A stretch of 64,000 nucleotides of DNA from UBA11400 sp964473555 (GCA_964473555.1 CAYYPL010000002.1:1-64000); one strand, 5' to 3'; counted from the first letter of the stretch, positions 16,615 to 25,657 are shown. A program made the numbers and translations. Notes: generated by a model from the letters alone, not told the origin.

Positions 16615-17057
16615 ACGCAAAGCAATTAGAGCAATGGATTTTAGGCAACTATCAGGGGGTAATCGTAACAGATGCTTATCGTGAGCGAAGTTTCTTTTAC
16701 AATCCCGATGGTTCCCTGCCAAAAGGCATATACTTTGCCACAATCAAAGAAAGTGACGGACCCAATGACAAGGCTTCCCATTTAGATAGAGAAGGAATTT
16801 ATCGTTTAAGTCTTGGTGTTGGTAAAAAGCAATACCAACAACTGTTTGGTGATATTCCTAAACGACCAGTAAAAGGCGAGATAGTAGCACTTGATTTTGA
16901 TTTCACCACAACGGGTATGTTGATGCCACACCCTATTTATGCTTGGTTAGGTTGGGTTTGTATCAATAATCCAGGCAGTGAAAACTTAGATTTGTTGAAA
17001 CATCTTTTAGATATTTCTTACCATAGTGTAGTGGCTAAATTTGTAAAGAAAAAATGA
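16611..17057 (+). CDS. DUF6194-like protein
   Basis: 148 residues, cytoplasmic by composition. The pattern YNPDGSLPKGIYFATIKESDGPND, then REGIYRLSLGVGKKQYQ and MLMPHPIYAWLGWVCINNP, is that of a small conserved family (DUF6194) of unknown function that I recognise by this layout. It overlaps both neighbours by 4 bp (ATGA at each end), so the three genes are translationally coupled. Confidence 0.65.
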   Translation: MNAKQLEQWILGNYQGVIVTDAYRERSFFYNPDGSLPKGIYFATIKESDGPNDKASHLDREGIYRLSLGVGKKQYQQLFGDIPKRPVKGEIVALDFDFTTTGMLMPHPIYAWLGWVCINNPGSENLDLLKHLLDISYHSVVAKFVKKK

Positions 17058-17929
17058 GTAATCCATTTCAAACCCAATATCAAGACAGAGACGATAATGA
17101 ACTGATTGCCCAAGCAAGAGAAGGTTCAAAAGTTGCATTAGAAACTTTGATAAAAAAGCATCAACACTACATTTATAATGTGGCTTTGAAGATGACATTG
17201 AGCCCATTTGACGCAGAAGATGTAACACAAGAAGTATTGATAAAAGTAATTACTAATCTTGCACAATTTAAAGGCGAGAGCAATTTCAGAACTTGGTTAT
17301 ACCGCATTACTTTCAATCACTTCCTGAAAATGAAAAAGGTTTGGTTGGAAGACTATATCACCTCTTTTGACCAATATGGCAGTGAACTTGGACAAATGCC
17401 AGATACAGACCTTTCCGATTTGGAAAAAGCAGAGATGAAAGAATTGATACAAGAAGCAAATATCAGTTGTATGAGTGGAATGTTGTTGTGTTTGGATAGA
17501 GAGCAACGATTGGTTTATGTTTTGGCCGAAATATTTGGCATTGACCATACAATTGGCTCACAAATGTTAGACATTACCAAAGATAATTTTCGTCAAAGAC
17601 TTTCAAGAGCAAGAAGAGACCTTTACAACTTTATGAACAATAAATGTGGCTTAATCAACACTTCAAATCCTTGTCGTTGCGACAGAAAGACAAAATCATT
17701 CATTAAAGCAGGTTGGGTTGACAAAGACAAAATGAAGTACAACACTTCATACCTAAAAAAGATAAAGGAAGAAGCCCCAAAAAAAGCAGAAGACCTTTGC
17801 GACCTGACAGAAATTGAATATGCTGACCTTTTCAGAAACCATCCGTTTCAGGAAAAAGAACATCATAAAAAACTATTTACTAACTTGCTTACGGACGACA
17901 GAATTTCAAACTTGTTTAACCTAAATTGA
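17054..17929 (+). CDS. ECF-type RNA polymerase sigma factor
   Basis: 291 residues. Region 2 is clear (HYIYNVALKMTLSPFDAEDVTQEVLIKV near residues 38-65, then FRTWLYRITFNHFL), and region 4 follows (DREQRLVYVLAEIFGIDHTIGSQMLDITKDNFRQRLSRARRDL in pieces near 145-195). About 90 extra C-terminal residues include a CGLINTSNPCRCD cysteine cluster near 200 and a charged tail, more than a standard ECF factor. No anti-sigma gene adjoins; the lipoprotein two genes upstream could be a surface partner. A sigma factor in an integron cassette is unusual. Stop lies 11 bp before the attC R'' box. Confidence 0.82.
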   Translation: MSNPFQTQYQDRDDNELIAQAREGSKVALETLIKKHQHYIYNVALKMTLSPFDAEDVTQEVLIKVITNLAQFKGESNFRTWLYRITFNHFLKMKKVWLEDYITSFDQYGSELGQMPDTDLSDLEKAEMKELIQEANISCMSGMLLCLDREQRLVYVLAEIFGIDHTIGSQMLDITKDNFRQRLSRARRDLYNFMNNKCGLINTSNPCRCDRKTKSFIKAGWVDKDKMKYNTSYLKKIKEEAPKKAEDLCDLTEIEYADLFRNHPFQEKEHHKKLFTNLLTDDRISNLFNLN

Positions 17930-17939
17930 AAGAAAGGCT

Positions 17940-18067
17940 GGCTATAACAGCGGTTTGGCGTAATGGCGGGTGCAGTGCTTCGTATGACAGTTTTGTGGTA
18001 GGTTCAAGTGCAGTTCTTCGATTGAACTTTGGTGCTAAAATCCGCCACTACGCCAAGCCGCAAAACG
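17940..18067 (+). other. attC site 2
   Basis: 128-bp imperfect palindrome. R'' box GGCTATAAC (17940-17948) is the exact complement of GTTATAGCC at 16127-16135, defining cassette 2 as 16128-18067. Outer arms GGCGTAATGGCGG and CCGCCACTACGCC pair with one mismatch; it shares GTGCTTCGTAT and the AAACGATG end with attC site 1. Confidence 0.72.
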
Positions 18068-18340
18068 ATGTGCGTCATGCAAAAAAGGACAGACTGAACC
18101 TTGACAAGAAGTGAAACTGAAATAAGAAACATATGGAGCAACTGGACAGACAAACGAACTGAACCATGCTTTAATCGTTCGACTAAGAATGACAAGATTT
18201 CTATTTCCCCCGCTTCGCATTTTTTAAAATTTCTCTTCCAACTCGCATTTGGCACATTTGCAAAGCCGCTCAAGCCGACCTATAACCCAAGCTTTGCAAA
18301 AGAGCCAAATCACCCACTCCCTCAAGATTATTACTCTTTA
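18068..18340. other. Non-coding AT-rich stretch after the cassettes
   Basis: No credible gene. The segment after attC 2 has the look of decayed cassette DNA (for example TTTGGCACATTTGCAAAG near 18250), but I could not find an R'' box complementary to its start, so it is not called as a cassette. Confidence 0.4.
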
Positions 18341-18446
18341 TATCATTGTAGTCAGGTCAAAGCTGACTTTTTTACTACGATAGGTAATTTATTCAAATTA
18401 TTATTCGTATCATTGTTGTCAGGTTAAAGCTGACTTTCTGACTATG
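18341..18446 (+). promoter_or_regulatory. Paired operators upstream of abiE
   Basis: Two 39-bp direct repeats (18341-18379 and 18408-18446, offset 67 bp) differ at only five positions. Each contains an inverted repeat GTCAG-N7-CTGAC; the second runs into the abiEi start codon. In known AbiE systems the AbiEi antitoxin represses its own promoter by binding two inverted repeats cooperatively, which fits this layout. Confidence 0.75.
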
Positions 18447-19265
18447 AAAAATAAGTTCATATCAACGCAATCTAACGAGATACTTACCCATTTTAATCAA
18501 ATGGACAAGAATTGCTTTGATTATTCTGAAGCGCAGATAGCATTGCCTGAATCCAGCGAAAGTGCTTTAAAGGAACTACTCAGTGATATGGTTAAAAGAG
18601 GGCTTTTAATGAGATTAAAGAAAGGATTATACTACATCATTCCTTATGAGCAAGAAGCCAGTTCTTTCATGCCTGACTGGCATATACTCGCAGAACATTT
18701 AACCAAAGGGACTGAACACTACATTGGGTACTACTCTGCCTTGCAGGTTCATAACTTAATCACTCAACCTTCTCTAAAGGAACAGATTGTTGTTGCAAAA
18801 CAAGTTCGACCGTCTACCCTAAAAATAAAGGATGTATGTTTTCAATTTATCTACCATAATGCCGATCACTTTTTTGGCTCCAAGAAAATCTGGATTGACA
18901 ATTTTAATAAGGTCATGTGCTCGGATTTGGAAAAAACTTTCATTGACTGCTTATTCAAGCCGGATTATGCCGGTGGCATAGTTGAAATAGCCCGGGCTAT
19001 TCATACCTCAAAAGACAAAATCAAGTATGACCGGCTGCTTGAATACGCTCTGAGATTCAAATCACAAGCAGTCATTAAACGATTGGGATTCCTTCTCGAA
19101 ACGCTTGAAATAAATTCCGGCATTACAAAACAGCTCCAAAAAGCCAAGACTGTATCCTATGTACTTCTAGACACAGAACTGCCGAAATCTGGTAAAATGA
19201 TAAGTCGTTGGAGCATTCAACAAAATCTGGAAACTGAAACCATTAAATCTGCCATCTACACATGA
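18444..19265 (+). CDS. abiEi: AbiEi-family antitoxin, type IV toxin-antitoxin
   Basis: 273 residues. N-terminal winged-helix domain (SALKELLSDMVKRGLLMRLKKGLYYI near residues 35-60), then the AbiEi C-terminal region including HYIGYYSALQVHNL near 97 and DLEKTFIDCLFKPDYAGGI near 155. AbiEi represses its operon and counteracts the AbiEii nucleotidyltransferase without contacting it. The toxin gene follows with a 4-bp overlap (ATGA), and twin operators precede it. Known AbiE pairs protect against phage by abortive infection; whether this one does is inference. Confidence 0.88.
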   Translation: MKNKFISTQSNEILTHFNQMDKNCFDYSEAQIALPESSESALKELLSDMVKRGLLMRLKKGLYYIIPYEQEASSFMPDWHILAEHLTKGTEHYIGYYSALQVHNLITQPSLKEQIVVAKQVRPSTLKIKDVCFQFIYHNADHFFGSKKIWIDNFNKVMCSDLEKTFIDCLFKPDYAGGIVEIARAIHTSKDKIKYDRLLEYALRFKSQAVIKRLGFLLETLEINSGITKQLQKAKTVSYVLLDTELPKSGKMISRWSIQQNLETETIKSAIYT

Positions 19266-20065
19266 TAAAGCCAGGAGAAATACAAAATAAGGCTCGTGAG
19301 GTTGGGGTGCGAGATCAGCAGATTGAGAAAGATTATATCCTTTCCTGGATCTTGCAGGGCATTGCTAAACATGAGCGACTCTCAAAAAGCATTGTTTTTA
19401 AAGGTGGGACCGTTTTGAAAAAGGTCTATTTCGAAGACTACCGCTTTTCGGAAGACCTTGATTTCACTTTGTTGGACAACAAAATTTCGAATGATCAAAT
19501 ATTTGAATGGTTTAGAGAAGTCTTTGAATACGTACGTGATGAAGCCAACATCCCACTTGAAATCATTGATAACAATGAACACGAAGATGGAGGCATCAAC
19601 TTCTATATCAGCTATGTTGGTCCACTTGGTGGATTAGGTGCTAACAAAAAGGTCAAAGTAGACATTTCCAGAAGCGAATCCTTGGTTTTCGATCCGGTGT
19701 TGAAAGAAGCATTTCTGGGTTATACAGATCAGGAAGATCACAAGCTGCTTTGCTATCCTTTAGAAGAGGTGCTGGTAGAAAAAATGAGATCTGTAATGCA
19801 ACGTATGCAGGCGCGTGATTTTTACGACATCTGGTACCTTCTTGAAATTCATGAAATGGATGTCGATTTCTATATCACAGAATTCAAGACTAAATGCGAA
19901 AGCAAGGAAATTGACCCAACTGAATTTCACAACAAACTGGAGCAACGACTACCACAATATAAAGGACGTTGGCAATCATCCATGGCTGATCAAATTCAAG
20001 ACTTGCCCGACTTTGATGAAGTGGAGAGAGAAGTGATGCGACACTTAAAGAAATTAAAACTATGA
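19262..20065 (+). CDS. abiEii: AbiEii-family nucleotidyltransferase toxin
   Basis: 267 residues. The nucleotidyltransferase core is intact: KGGTVLKKVYF near residue 42 and RFSEDLDFTLL near 58 carry the GG and D-x-D motifs, with a later lysine motif EEVLVEKMRSVMQRMQARDFYDIWYL near 170-195 (given in part). The family transfers nucleotides, with GTP preference in the founding member, and blocks growth. Overlaps abiEi by 4 bp; hsdM starts 4 bp before its end, so the defence genes were joined in one transcript. Confidence 0.88.
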   Translation: MIKPGEIQNKAREVGVRDQQIEKDYILSWILQGIAKHERLSKSIVFKGGTVLKKVYFEDYRFSEDLDFTLLDNKISNDQIFEWFREVFEYVRDEANIPLEIIDNNEHEDGGINFYISYVGPLGGLGANKKVKVDISRSESLVFDPVLKEAFLGYTDQEDHKLLCYPLEEVLVEKMRSVMQRMQARDFYDIWYLLEIHEMDVDFYITEFKTKCESKEIDPTEFHNKLEQRLPQYKGRWQSSMADQIQDLPDFDEVEREVMRHLKKLKL

Positions 20066-20430
20066 CACAAAAACAATTAGAAGATTACCTATGGGGAGCG
20101 GCCAACATTCTAAGAGGAATGATTGATGCGGCTGACTTTAAACAATACATTTTTCCGCTTTTATTCTTCAAGCGGGTTTCTGACATCTGGGACGAAGAAT
20201 ATCAAGAGGCGTTGGAATTATCGGATGGCGATATTGACTATGCCGGGTTTCGTGAAAATCACCGTTTTCAGATTCCTGATGGCTGCCATTGGAGTGATGT
20301 ACGCAAAACATCGGTTGATATTGGCAAGAAACTGCAAAACTCACTGCGTGAAATTGAGAAAGCCAATTTTGAATTGCTACATGATGTGTTTGGTGATGCG
20401 CAATGGACCAATAAACGCAGACTGAGTTGA
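20062..20430 (+). pseudogene. hsdM: Type I restriction methyltransferase HsdM, 5' fragment
   Basis: 122 residues corresponding to the N-terminal helical domain of HsdM (LEDYLWGAANILRGMIDAADFK, LLFFKRVSDIWDEEY). A full HsdM has roughly 500 residues with an NPPF methyltransferase motif, absent here. The reading frame ends in the terminal repeat of the IS element: the TGA at 20428-20430 is the first triplet of that end. No continuation of hsdM is found after the IS at 21661, so DNA beyond it has been replaced or deleted. Confidence 0.85.
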
Positions 20431-20439
20431 AAGCTTCCC

Positions 20440-21336
20440 CTAACTAGCTACGTTTGTTATTAGGTTTTTGTATTCGATGGTAGTGTCTTTTTGTAGGGTC
20501 GGGAAATTGATCAGCCGCCCATGTTTTTGAAGGAACACGGTTGGCGGAAGATAGCCCAACGCACTATGTGGACGTTCGTTGTTGTACACCCACATCCATG
20601 CCTGAGTGATCTGACGGGCTTGTGCCAAACTCTCAAAGGCATAAGCGTCCAGCACTTCTTCTCGGTAGGTTCGGTTGAACCGTTCCACGAATCCATTCTG
20701 ATTCGGTTTTCCTTTTTGAATAAACACCAGCTCAATCTGTTTGTCATCACACCAATCTTGCAACGCTTCTGCCATGAACTCCGGACCATTGTCCACCCGG
20801 ATCTGTTCGGGTTTACCACGCCATTCCACCAGTTCATCGAGTTCTCGGATGACCCGAGTGCTGGTGATGCTGGTGTCCTGCGTGATGTTCAATGCCTCAC
20901 GATTGTAGTCATCGATGACATTAAAACTACGGAACGGGCGTCCGACCAGCAGCGCGTCGCTCATGAAGTCCATGCTCCAGTTCATGTTGGGAAACAAGGG
21001 TTGGATCAACGGGAGTTTGATCCGTGAAGGAAGCCGTTGTTTGTACTTGCGCCTTAGGTTCAACCGCATCTCGGTGTACACCCGGTACACACGTTTGTGG
21101 TTCCAGGTGTGCATATTCTGCCTCAATCGATGGAACATCATCCAGAAGCCCCAACGCGAATGAACATGGGCCAATGAATGCAGCTCGTGAACGATATGAT
21201 CGTCCTGGTCACGGCGTTTGGCTCGGTAGTAGTACACCGAGGTACTCAGCAAGAATAGCAAACAGGCTTGTCGAAGACTCATGTTGTGTTCACTACGGGC
21301 ATAATCCACCAGCTCCCGTTTTTCAGCTGGCGTCAA
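20440..21336 (-). CDS. IS3-family transposase OrfB
   Basis: 298 residues. The rve integrase core is complete: first aspartate in NWSMDFMSDAL near residue 120, second in RVDNGPEFMAE near 178, glutamate in NQNGFVERFNRTYREEV near 217. HTH_21-type N-terminus (SLRQACLLFLLSTSVYYY). The apparent TTG start overlaps the orfA stop; the protein is normally made as an OrfAB fusion by -1 slippage on the A7 run upstream. Confidence 0.9.
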   Translation of the reverse strand: MTPAEKRELVDYARSEHNMSLRQACLLFLLSTSVYYYRAKRRDQDDHIVHELHSLAHVHSRWGFWMMFHRLRQNMHTWNHKRVYRVYTEMRLNLRRKYKQRLPSRIKLPLIQPLFPNMNWSMDFMSDALLVGRPFRSFNVIDDYNREALNITQDTSITSTRVIRELDELVEWRGKPEQIRVDNGPEFMAEALQDWCDDKQIELVFIQKGKPNQNGFVERFNRTYREEVLDAYAFESLAQARQITQAWMWVYNNERPHSALGYLPPTVFLQKHGRLINFPTLQKDTTIEYKNLITNVAS

Positions 21337-21599
21337 AGCTTTTTTTCTATGACGTCTTTGAGTACCTGGTTCTGCAGGGCTATGTCGGCATACATTCGCT
21401 TGAACTGGGTCAGCTCCGCTTCCAGCTCCTTAAGACGTTTAAGTTGGTTAGGCTGCATACCCGCGTACTTTTTGCGCCAGTTGTAGAACGTGGCCTGGGT
21501 GATTCCGTGCTCGCGACAGATATCGTGGATCTTGCGACCGGATTAGGCCTCGGCGACAATCGCCAATATCTGGGTCTCGGTGAAATTCGATTTTTTCAT
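21333..21599 (-). pseudogene. IS3-family OrfA with premature stop
   Basis: Starts MKKSNFTETQILAIVAEA, then a TAA at codon 19 (minus strand, 21545-21543), then continues in frame with SGRKIHDICREHGITQATFY and ends DVIEKKL before TGA at 21333-21335. The helix-turn-helix and coiled-coil parts are otherwise intact, so one point change killed the reading frame. Confidence 0.85.
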
Positions 21600-21689
21600 G
21601 GTTCCTCAAAGTAGTTATTTTGAAATTAAATTTCGTAGCTACTTTCGGGGAAGCTTTCAATCCAGCAAAGTTAATTTATACAATGACAA

Positions 21690-22694
21690 ATGAAAGTAAA
21701 TTTGATTTTACCTGTTGCTGATGACTCGAAGCTTTATGATTTGGATAAAACCGATTCAGAGCTTACAACTCTGGTAACTAATTGGATAAATGAAAGGTCT
21801 GAACATATTCATAGTGTCTGGTCGGTACCATCTGGTTTACAGAAATCAAATCAATCACTCAGCCCCTCGAAAATAGCAGAAGAAGCTACCAAGATCCTGA
21901 TCCATCGGGTGTTTAATTACCAATCTAAAAAAAAGTTGGGCCAAACTGTAAGTCAAATCCAACAAAATCTTTTCCGTCAAATTTGCAGTGGAAAACCTTT
22001 GATTTTTCTTCTTTTATATAACGGTGGCTACCGCGCTTCATTAATGCCTGATAGATTAGATTTAAATTTTGAGCCAGATCAAACTGAACTGATGCTTTTG
22101 TATCAAATTGCATTATTAAAGGAAAAAATTGAGGTCTTTTATAATTTTGGCATTCAGTTTTTTATCGTGATAAACAATGGTGTTGCAAAATGGGTCAACG
22201 ATATTCCCATTTCGGAAACAGAAAAATATGCAAATCAACTTAGGGGAATGATAAAGTTTTTCGGTGCTGAAAACACAGTGTCGGTACTTTTACAATCCGA
22301 GCTTAACGATTTCGACCCGAGTATTTCAGTTGATCTTTCGAACCAACATTCGATAATCTCAGAAGATGAGCACCTTATTGTAGAACGTTTTCTAGGGCGT
22401 CATTGTAGCAGAGAGGAAGCTGAGCAACGTTCAGCATTGTATAAGTTGGCTGAGTTAAAGTGGGCGAAAGATTTAACAAACATCACTTCAGGAAAAGATG
22501 GTTTGCTTATGAAACAAGTAGCACATTCAGACTTGCTTTCATTTCGACCTTTTCCAGGCGGAGCAATCCGGATACAAAATGGTACCCTTGGATTTCAATT
22601 TCATAATAACACATTAGTGCCCAAGCTAATTACGTCAAAAAGTTTGTTGGATCATAATGTCATGTTTGCACCATACCATTTATCGTGGCGCTAA
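21690..22694 (+). CDS. Isocyanide synthase-like protein (DIT1/PvcA superfamily)
   Basis: 334 residues, cytoplasmic. The centre resembles isonitrile synthases: KPLIFLLLYNGGYR near residue 95 takes the place of the family's 'P-I-x-F-x-L-P' strand, then LLYQIALLKEKIEVFYNFGIQFFIVINNGVAKWVNDIP near 130-170 (in pieces) aligns with the 'YPPGARI-x-I-x-SDGRVF-x-DL' region. Such enzymes convert an amino acid amine to an isonitrile with ribulose-5-phosphate. The match is by pattern, not search, and catalytic residues could not be checked. It overlaps the next gene by 10 bp and is very AT-rich. A different function is possible. Confidence 0.45.
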   Translation: MKVNLILPVADDSKLYDLDKTDSELTTLVTNWINERSEHIHSVWSVPSGLQKSNQSLSPSKIAEEATKILIHRVFNYQSKKKLGQTVSQIQQNLFRQICSGKPLIFLLLYNGGYRASLMPDRLDLNFEPDQTELMLLYQIALLKEKIEVFYNFGIQFFIVINNGVAKWVNDIPISETEKYANQLRGMIKFFGAENTVSVLLQSELNDFDPSISVDLSNQHSIISEDEHLIVERFLGRHCSREEAEQRSALYKLAELKWAKDLTNITSGKDGLLMKQVAHSDLLSFRPFPGGAIRIQNGTLGFQFHNNTLVPKLITSKSLLDHNVMFAPYHLSWR

Positions 22695-25648
22695 TAGACA
22701 AAACTCTGATACAAATGAATCACTCGGAATTTGAGGATCTGATTTGGCAAAAATCAATTTTTGCACCCCCTGAATGTGAAAAAATCTTTCAATCACTACC
22801 CGACGCACTTGCTGAAGTAGTATCAAATTTTCGGGATTCAGCAGCAGTGGTTTTTGAAGAAGAAGTCTATAGTTTTCATGATTTAGCTTGTCGTGCAGCT
22901 GGCCTTTCAAGTGAAATCAACGAGTTAGGAAATTTATCCGGTCCAGTTGCTCTGCTACAGCAACTCGGACTAAATGCAATAGCGTCTTGGTTTGCATGCT
23001 CACTATCAGGTAGGCCTTTCCTTCTACTAGAGCCAGGTCATCCTCCTGAACGGATAATTGAACTTATCAAAACCTCAGGTTGTACTTTAGTTATAGTTGA
23101 TCTTTCAACCGCACATCTTCTTGAAAATTTTCCTGAGGTAACTAAACTTATTTCCGATGGCCGCTCTGGCACGTTAGAAAAAGGTAAAGGACTACGTCCC
23201 AATGAACCAGCAATGATTTTTCCGACTTCTGGTTCCACCGGTAAACCCAAACTAATCACTTATGCTACAACTACAATTCAGGTAAAGGTTCAGAGTTCCA
23301 TTAAGCTAATGCGCATACCACACGAAAGTAGAGTCCTAATTGCTGGTTCGCATAGCAATTACGGCTTTCTACATCATGTATTGGTATTTCTATTTTCAGG
23401 TGGTGCGGTTTGTTTATCGGATGTCAAGACGTCAGGATTTAATGTAATTTTTGATTCCATTTCAAGACTTGGTATACGGCATGTTAGATTAACACCATCT
23501 TTATTTAGAAAACTTGCAGTTTTACCGAAAGCAAAAAAGTCTCTGAGACTACTGGAGGCTGTACGTTTCTCAGGTGAACCACTTTTAAAAAGTGATTTAG
23601 AACTTGCATTTTCTGTATTAAAACCAAATTGTTTAATTCAAAATGTGTACGGGAGTACCGAAAGTTCACTGTTCATTTGGAGTAACACAGATGCAAATAC
23701 ACTTGATGCAGGTCATACTGTTCCTATTGGAAGGATATACCCTTTTTTCAATTATGCTATTCGACCAATCGATGATGCTGATGATAAAGACAAATGCACA
23801 GGTGAACTCATTTTGAGATCAAATTTTCATGCATTAGGTGATTACCAAAAAGGTACCATAGACAAAGATCGATTTACTCCAATTGAAGTGAGTTCAGATG
23901 AAAGAGTTTATGCAACAGGAGATATCGTGCATCAGCTACCAAACGGGAATCTTGTCCACCTTGGGCGAGTTGATCGGATGGTTAAAATTCGTGGAAATCG
24001 GGTCTTTCTATCGGAAATTGAACAACGCTTACGCTGTGTTAAAACAGTAACAGGTGCGGCTGTAATTGCTAAAATTGATCAGAATGATATAGCACTTTAT
24101 GGGTTTATCACCACAAATACGGGTATGTTGACGTCTGAGGATTTGCGTAACCAGTTATCCTCAAAATTACCGAGTTACATGATTCCACGTACCATACAGA
24201 CTTTAGCTCAAATTCCTTTGATGGTAGGTGGTAAGGTTGATTATCAGGCACTTCATTCACTTATTTCAAAACCTGGCTCAACTAACTTAAATTCTTTTAC
24301 GGAATCAGATTCTAATCGCCTAGTTCAAATATGGGACTCAATTTTATGGAAAGGTGCTCATAAATACGATTCAGACTTCTTTGCACTTGGTGGTGATTCA
24401 TTAGGATTTATGACACTCTTGGCCGAGGTAGAGGAAAGTTTTGAAAAAAAAATCTCTCCACAAGAGATTAGAACCGATTGCACATTTCAAAATCTTTCTA
24501 AAATCCTGGAGAATAAAAATCCCTTTACTCATCAGATAGTTAGGTTTAAATCTCTTCGTGCAAAACTTTTTCAACCAAGCTTAAAACCCTCAAAAGGGAT
24601 TGCTCTATCAATGCCTGGTATTTGTGGATTGTCAAATGCACAACCTTTTCACAGTGCTGCAATCTTTGAAGATTATGACTTATGGGTTGTTGATTACCCA
24701 ATAAAAAGAGGCAATATGCTTCAAGGAGGGAGATGGTGGATAGCGGCTTTAGAAATTGTTGAAGGTATTCAAAAAGGTATTATACCCAGGCCTAACATAC
24801 TATTTGGTTTTTCATTTGGCGGAGGTTTAGCCTGGTTGGTTGGACGTCTTCTTGCAGGTTCGCAAATGCGTGCTGAATTTGTAGTAATGGTTGACGCCCC
24901 TCCATTGCACAGAAGAAAGTTATTTCAACCAAGACCTTTAAAGAGAGAATTGGCAAAAGTCTCATTTGTTGGATTGCCAAAAGTCATTCACGTGCGAAGA
25001 TCTCCTCTGGGTAAGTTTCATGTTCTTGCTGCAAATAATCTAAAATGGAAAAAAAATGATGATATCCATAAGTACGTTGATCTTCCTACTGTTGATCATG
25101 CAGATATGATTGATTTGGAAGTTCTGTCGCTTGGCAGATGTGCCGTAAGAGATTTTTTGAATAATAAGGATGTTGATTTTAATTGGACGTCGATCTCGTC
25201 ACCTCCTGATATACTTGGGTGTCATATTTTTTATGCTCTTAATGGATGTCCGAATTCATTACAAAAAGTCACTGATGAATTAAGAAAAGAGACAACGTCA
25301 TTGAAACAAAGTCATTTAGTTTCACTTATCATTTTAATGAACTCCATTAACGATAAAATGAAATCTCAGGAATATTTTAAACTTGCTCATGAGAAGTTTC
25401 CAGAGTCTGGAACTGTGTATTTTTTAGATAGGCGCTTGAAACGTAATACCGAGTGGCTTTTTTCAGAAGAAATCCCAGATATTTATCCAACAAGTATAGT
25501 TGCACTTGAGAATAATTTGGCTTTGCTGAATGGTAATTCCAACAGAACTAAACCAGGTCCAATTAAGCTATTTTACCTAGCTATTGATGTAGGTTCGGCT
25601 TTTTTAAAATCTCGCGTGAGTAGATTGAAGCGTATTTTGAATCGATAA
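22685..25648 (+). CDS. Single-module NRPS-like protein: adenylation-carrier-thioesterase
   Basis: 987 residues from GTG 22685 (ATG 22715 possible). Adenylation domain about 45-520: A3 FPTSGSTGKPK at 179-189, A5 NVYGSTE at 320-326, A7 YATGD at 409-413, A8 GRVDRMVKIRGNRV near 427, A10 lysine in PLMVGGKVDY near 517. Carrier domain about 535-610 with the phosphopantetheine serine in GGDSLGF (Ser572). Alpha/beta-hydrolase thioesterase about 635-840 with nucleophile in GFSFGGG (Ser710) and HAD as candidate histidine. About 140 C-terminal residues are unassigned. No condensation domain, so it would activate and release one acid. Coupled to the isocyanide-synthase-like gene. Confidence 0.85.
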   Translation: MALIDKTLIQMNHSEFEDLIWQKSIFAPPECEKIFQSLPDALAEVVSNFRDSAAVVFEEEVYSFHDLACRAAGLSSEINELGNLSGPVALLQQLGLNAIASWFACSLSGRPFLLLEPGHPPERIIELIKTSGCTLVIVDLSTAHLLENFPEVTKLISDGRSGTLEKGKGLRPNEPAMIFPTSGSTGKPKLITYATTTIQVKVQSSIKLMRIPHESRVLIAGSHSNYGFLHHVLVFLFSGGAVCLSDVKTSGFNVIFDSISRLGIRHVRLTPSLFRKLAVLPKAKKSLRLLEAVRFSGEPLLKSDLELAFSVLKPNCLIQNVYGSTESSLFIWSNTDANTLDAGHTVPIGRIYPFFNYAIRPIDDADDKDKCTGELILRSNFHALGDYQKGTIDKDRFTPIEVSSDERVYATGDIVHQLPNGNLVHLGRVDRMVKIRGNRVFLSEIEQRLRCVKTVTGAAVIAKIDQNDIALYGFITTNTGMLTSEDLRNQLSSKLPSYMIPRTIQTLAQIPLMVGGKVDYQALHSLISKPGSTNLNSFTESDSNRLVQIWDSILWKGAHKYDSDFFALGGDSLGFMTLLAEVEESFEKKISPQEIRTDCTFQNLSKILENKNPFTHQIVRFKSLRAKLFQPSLKPSKGIALSMPGICGLSNAQPFHSAAIFEDYDLWVVDYPIKRGNMLQGGRWWIAALEIVEGIQKGIIPRPNILFGFSFGGGLAWLVGRLLAGSQMRAEFVVMVDAPPLHRRKLFQPRPLKRELAKVSFVGLPKVIHVRRSPLGKFHVLAANNLKWKKNDDIHKYVDLPTVDHADMIDLEVLSLGRCAVRDFLNNKDVDFNWTSISSPPDILGCHIFYALNGCPNSLQKVTDELRKETTSLKQSHLVSLIILMNSINDKMKSQEYFKLAHEKFPESGTVYFLDRRLKRNTEWLFSEEIPDIYPTSIVALENNLALLNGNSNRTKPGPIKLFYLAIDVGSAFLKSRVSRLKRILNR

Positions 25649-25657
25649 CTGTAATCG

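Larger units (their letters stand above)
20427..21660 (-). mobile_element. IS3-family insertion sequence, IS407/IS51-like
   Basis: 1234 bp bounded by inverted repeats that begin TTGAAAGCTTCCCC at both ends and match at about 23 of 27 bp, continuing to TAGCTACG. It carries orfA and orfB on the minus strand with an A7 slippery run for -1 frameshifting (21340-21346). No target duplication is visible between the flanks (GACTGAG and TCCAGC), which suggests later rearrangement at one side. The transposase is inactive by a nonsense codon in orfA. Confidence 0.9.

Noticed and set aside
16611..17057. Anti-sigma factor role for the DUF6194 protein
   Set aside because: It precedes a sigma gene, but has no membrane segment or zinc anti-sigma motif; position alone is not enough.
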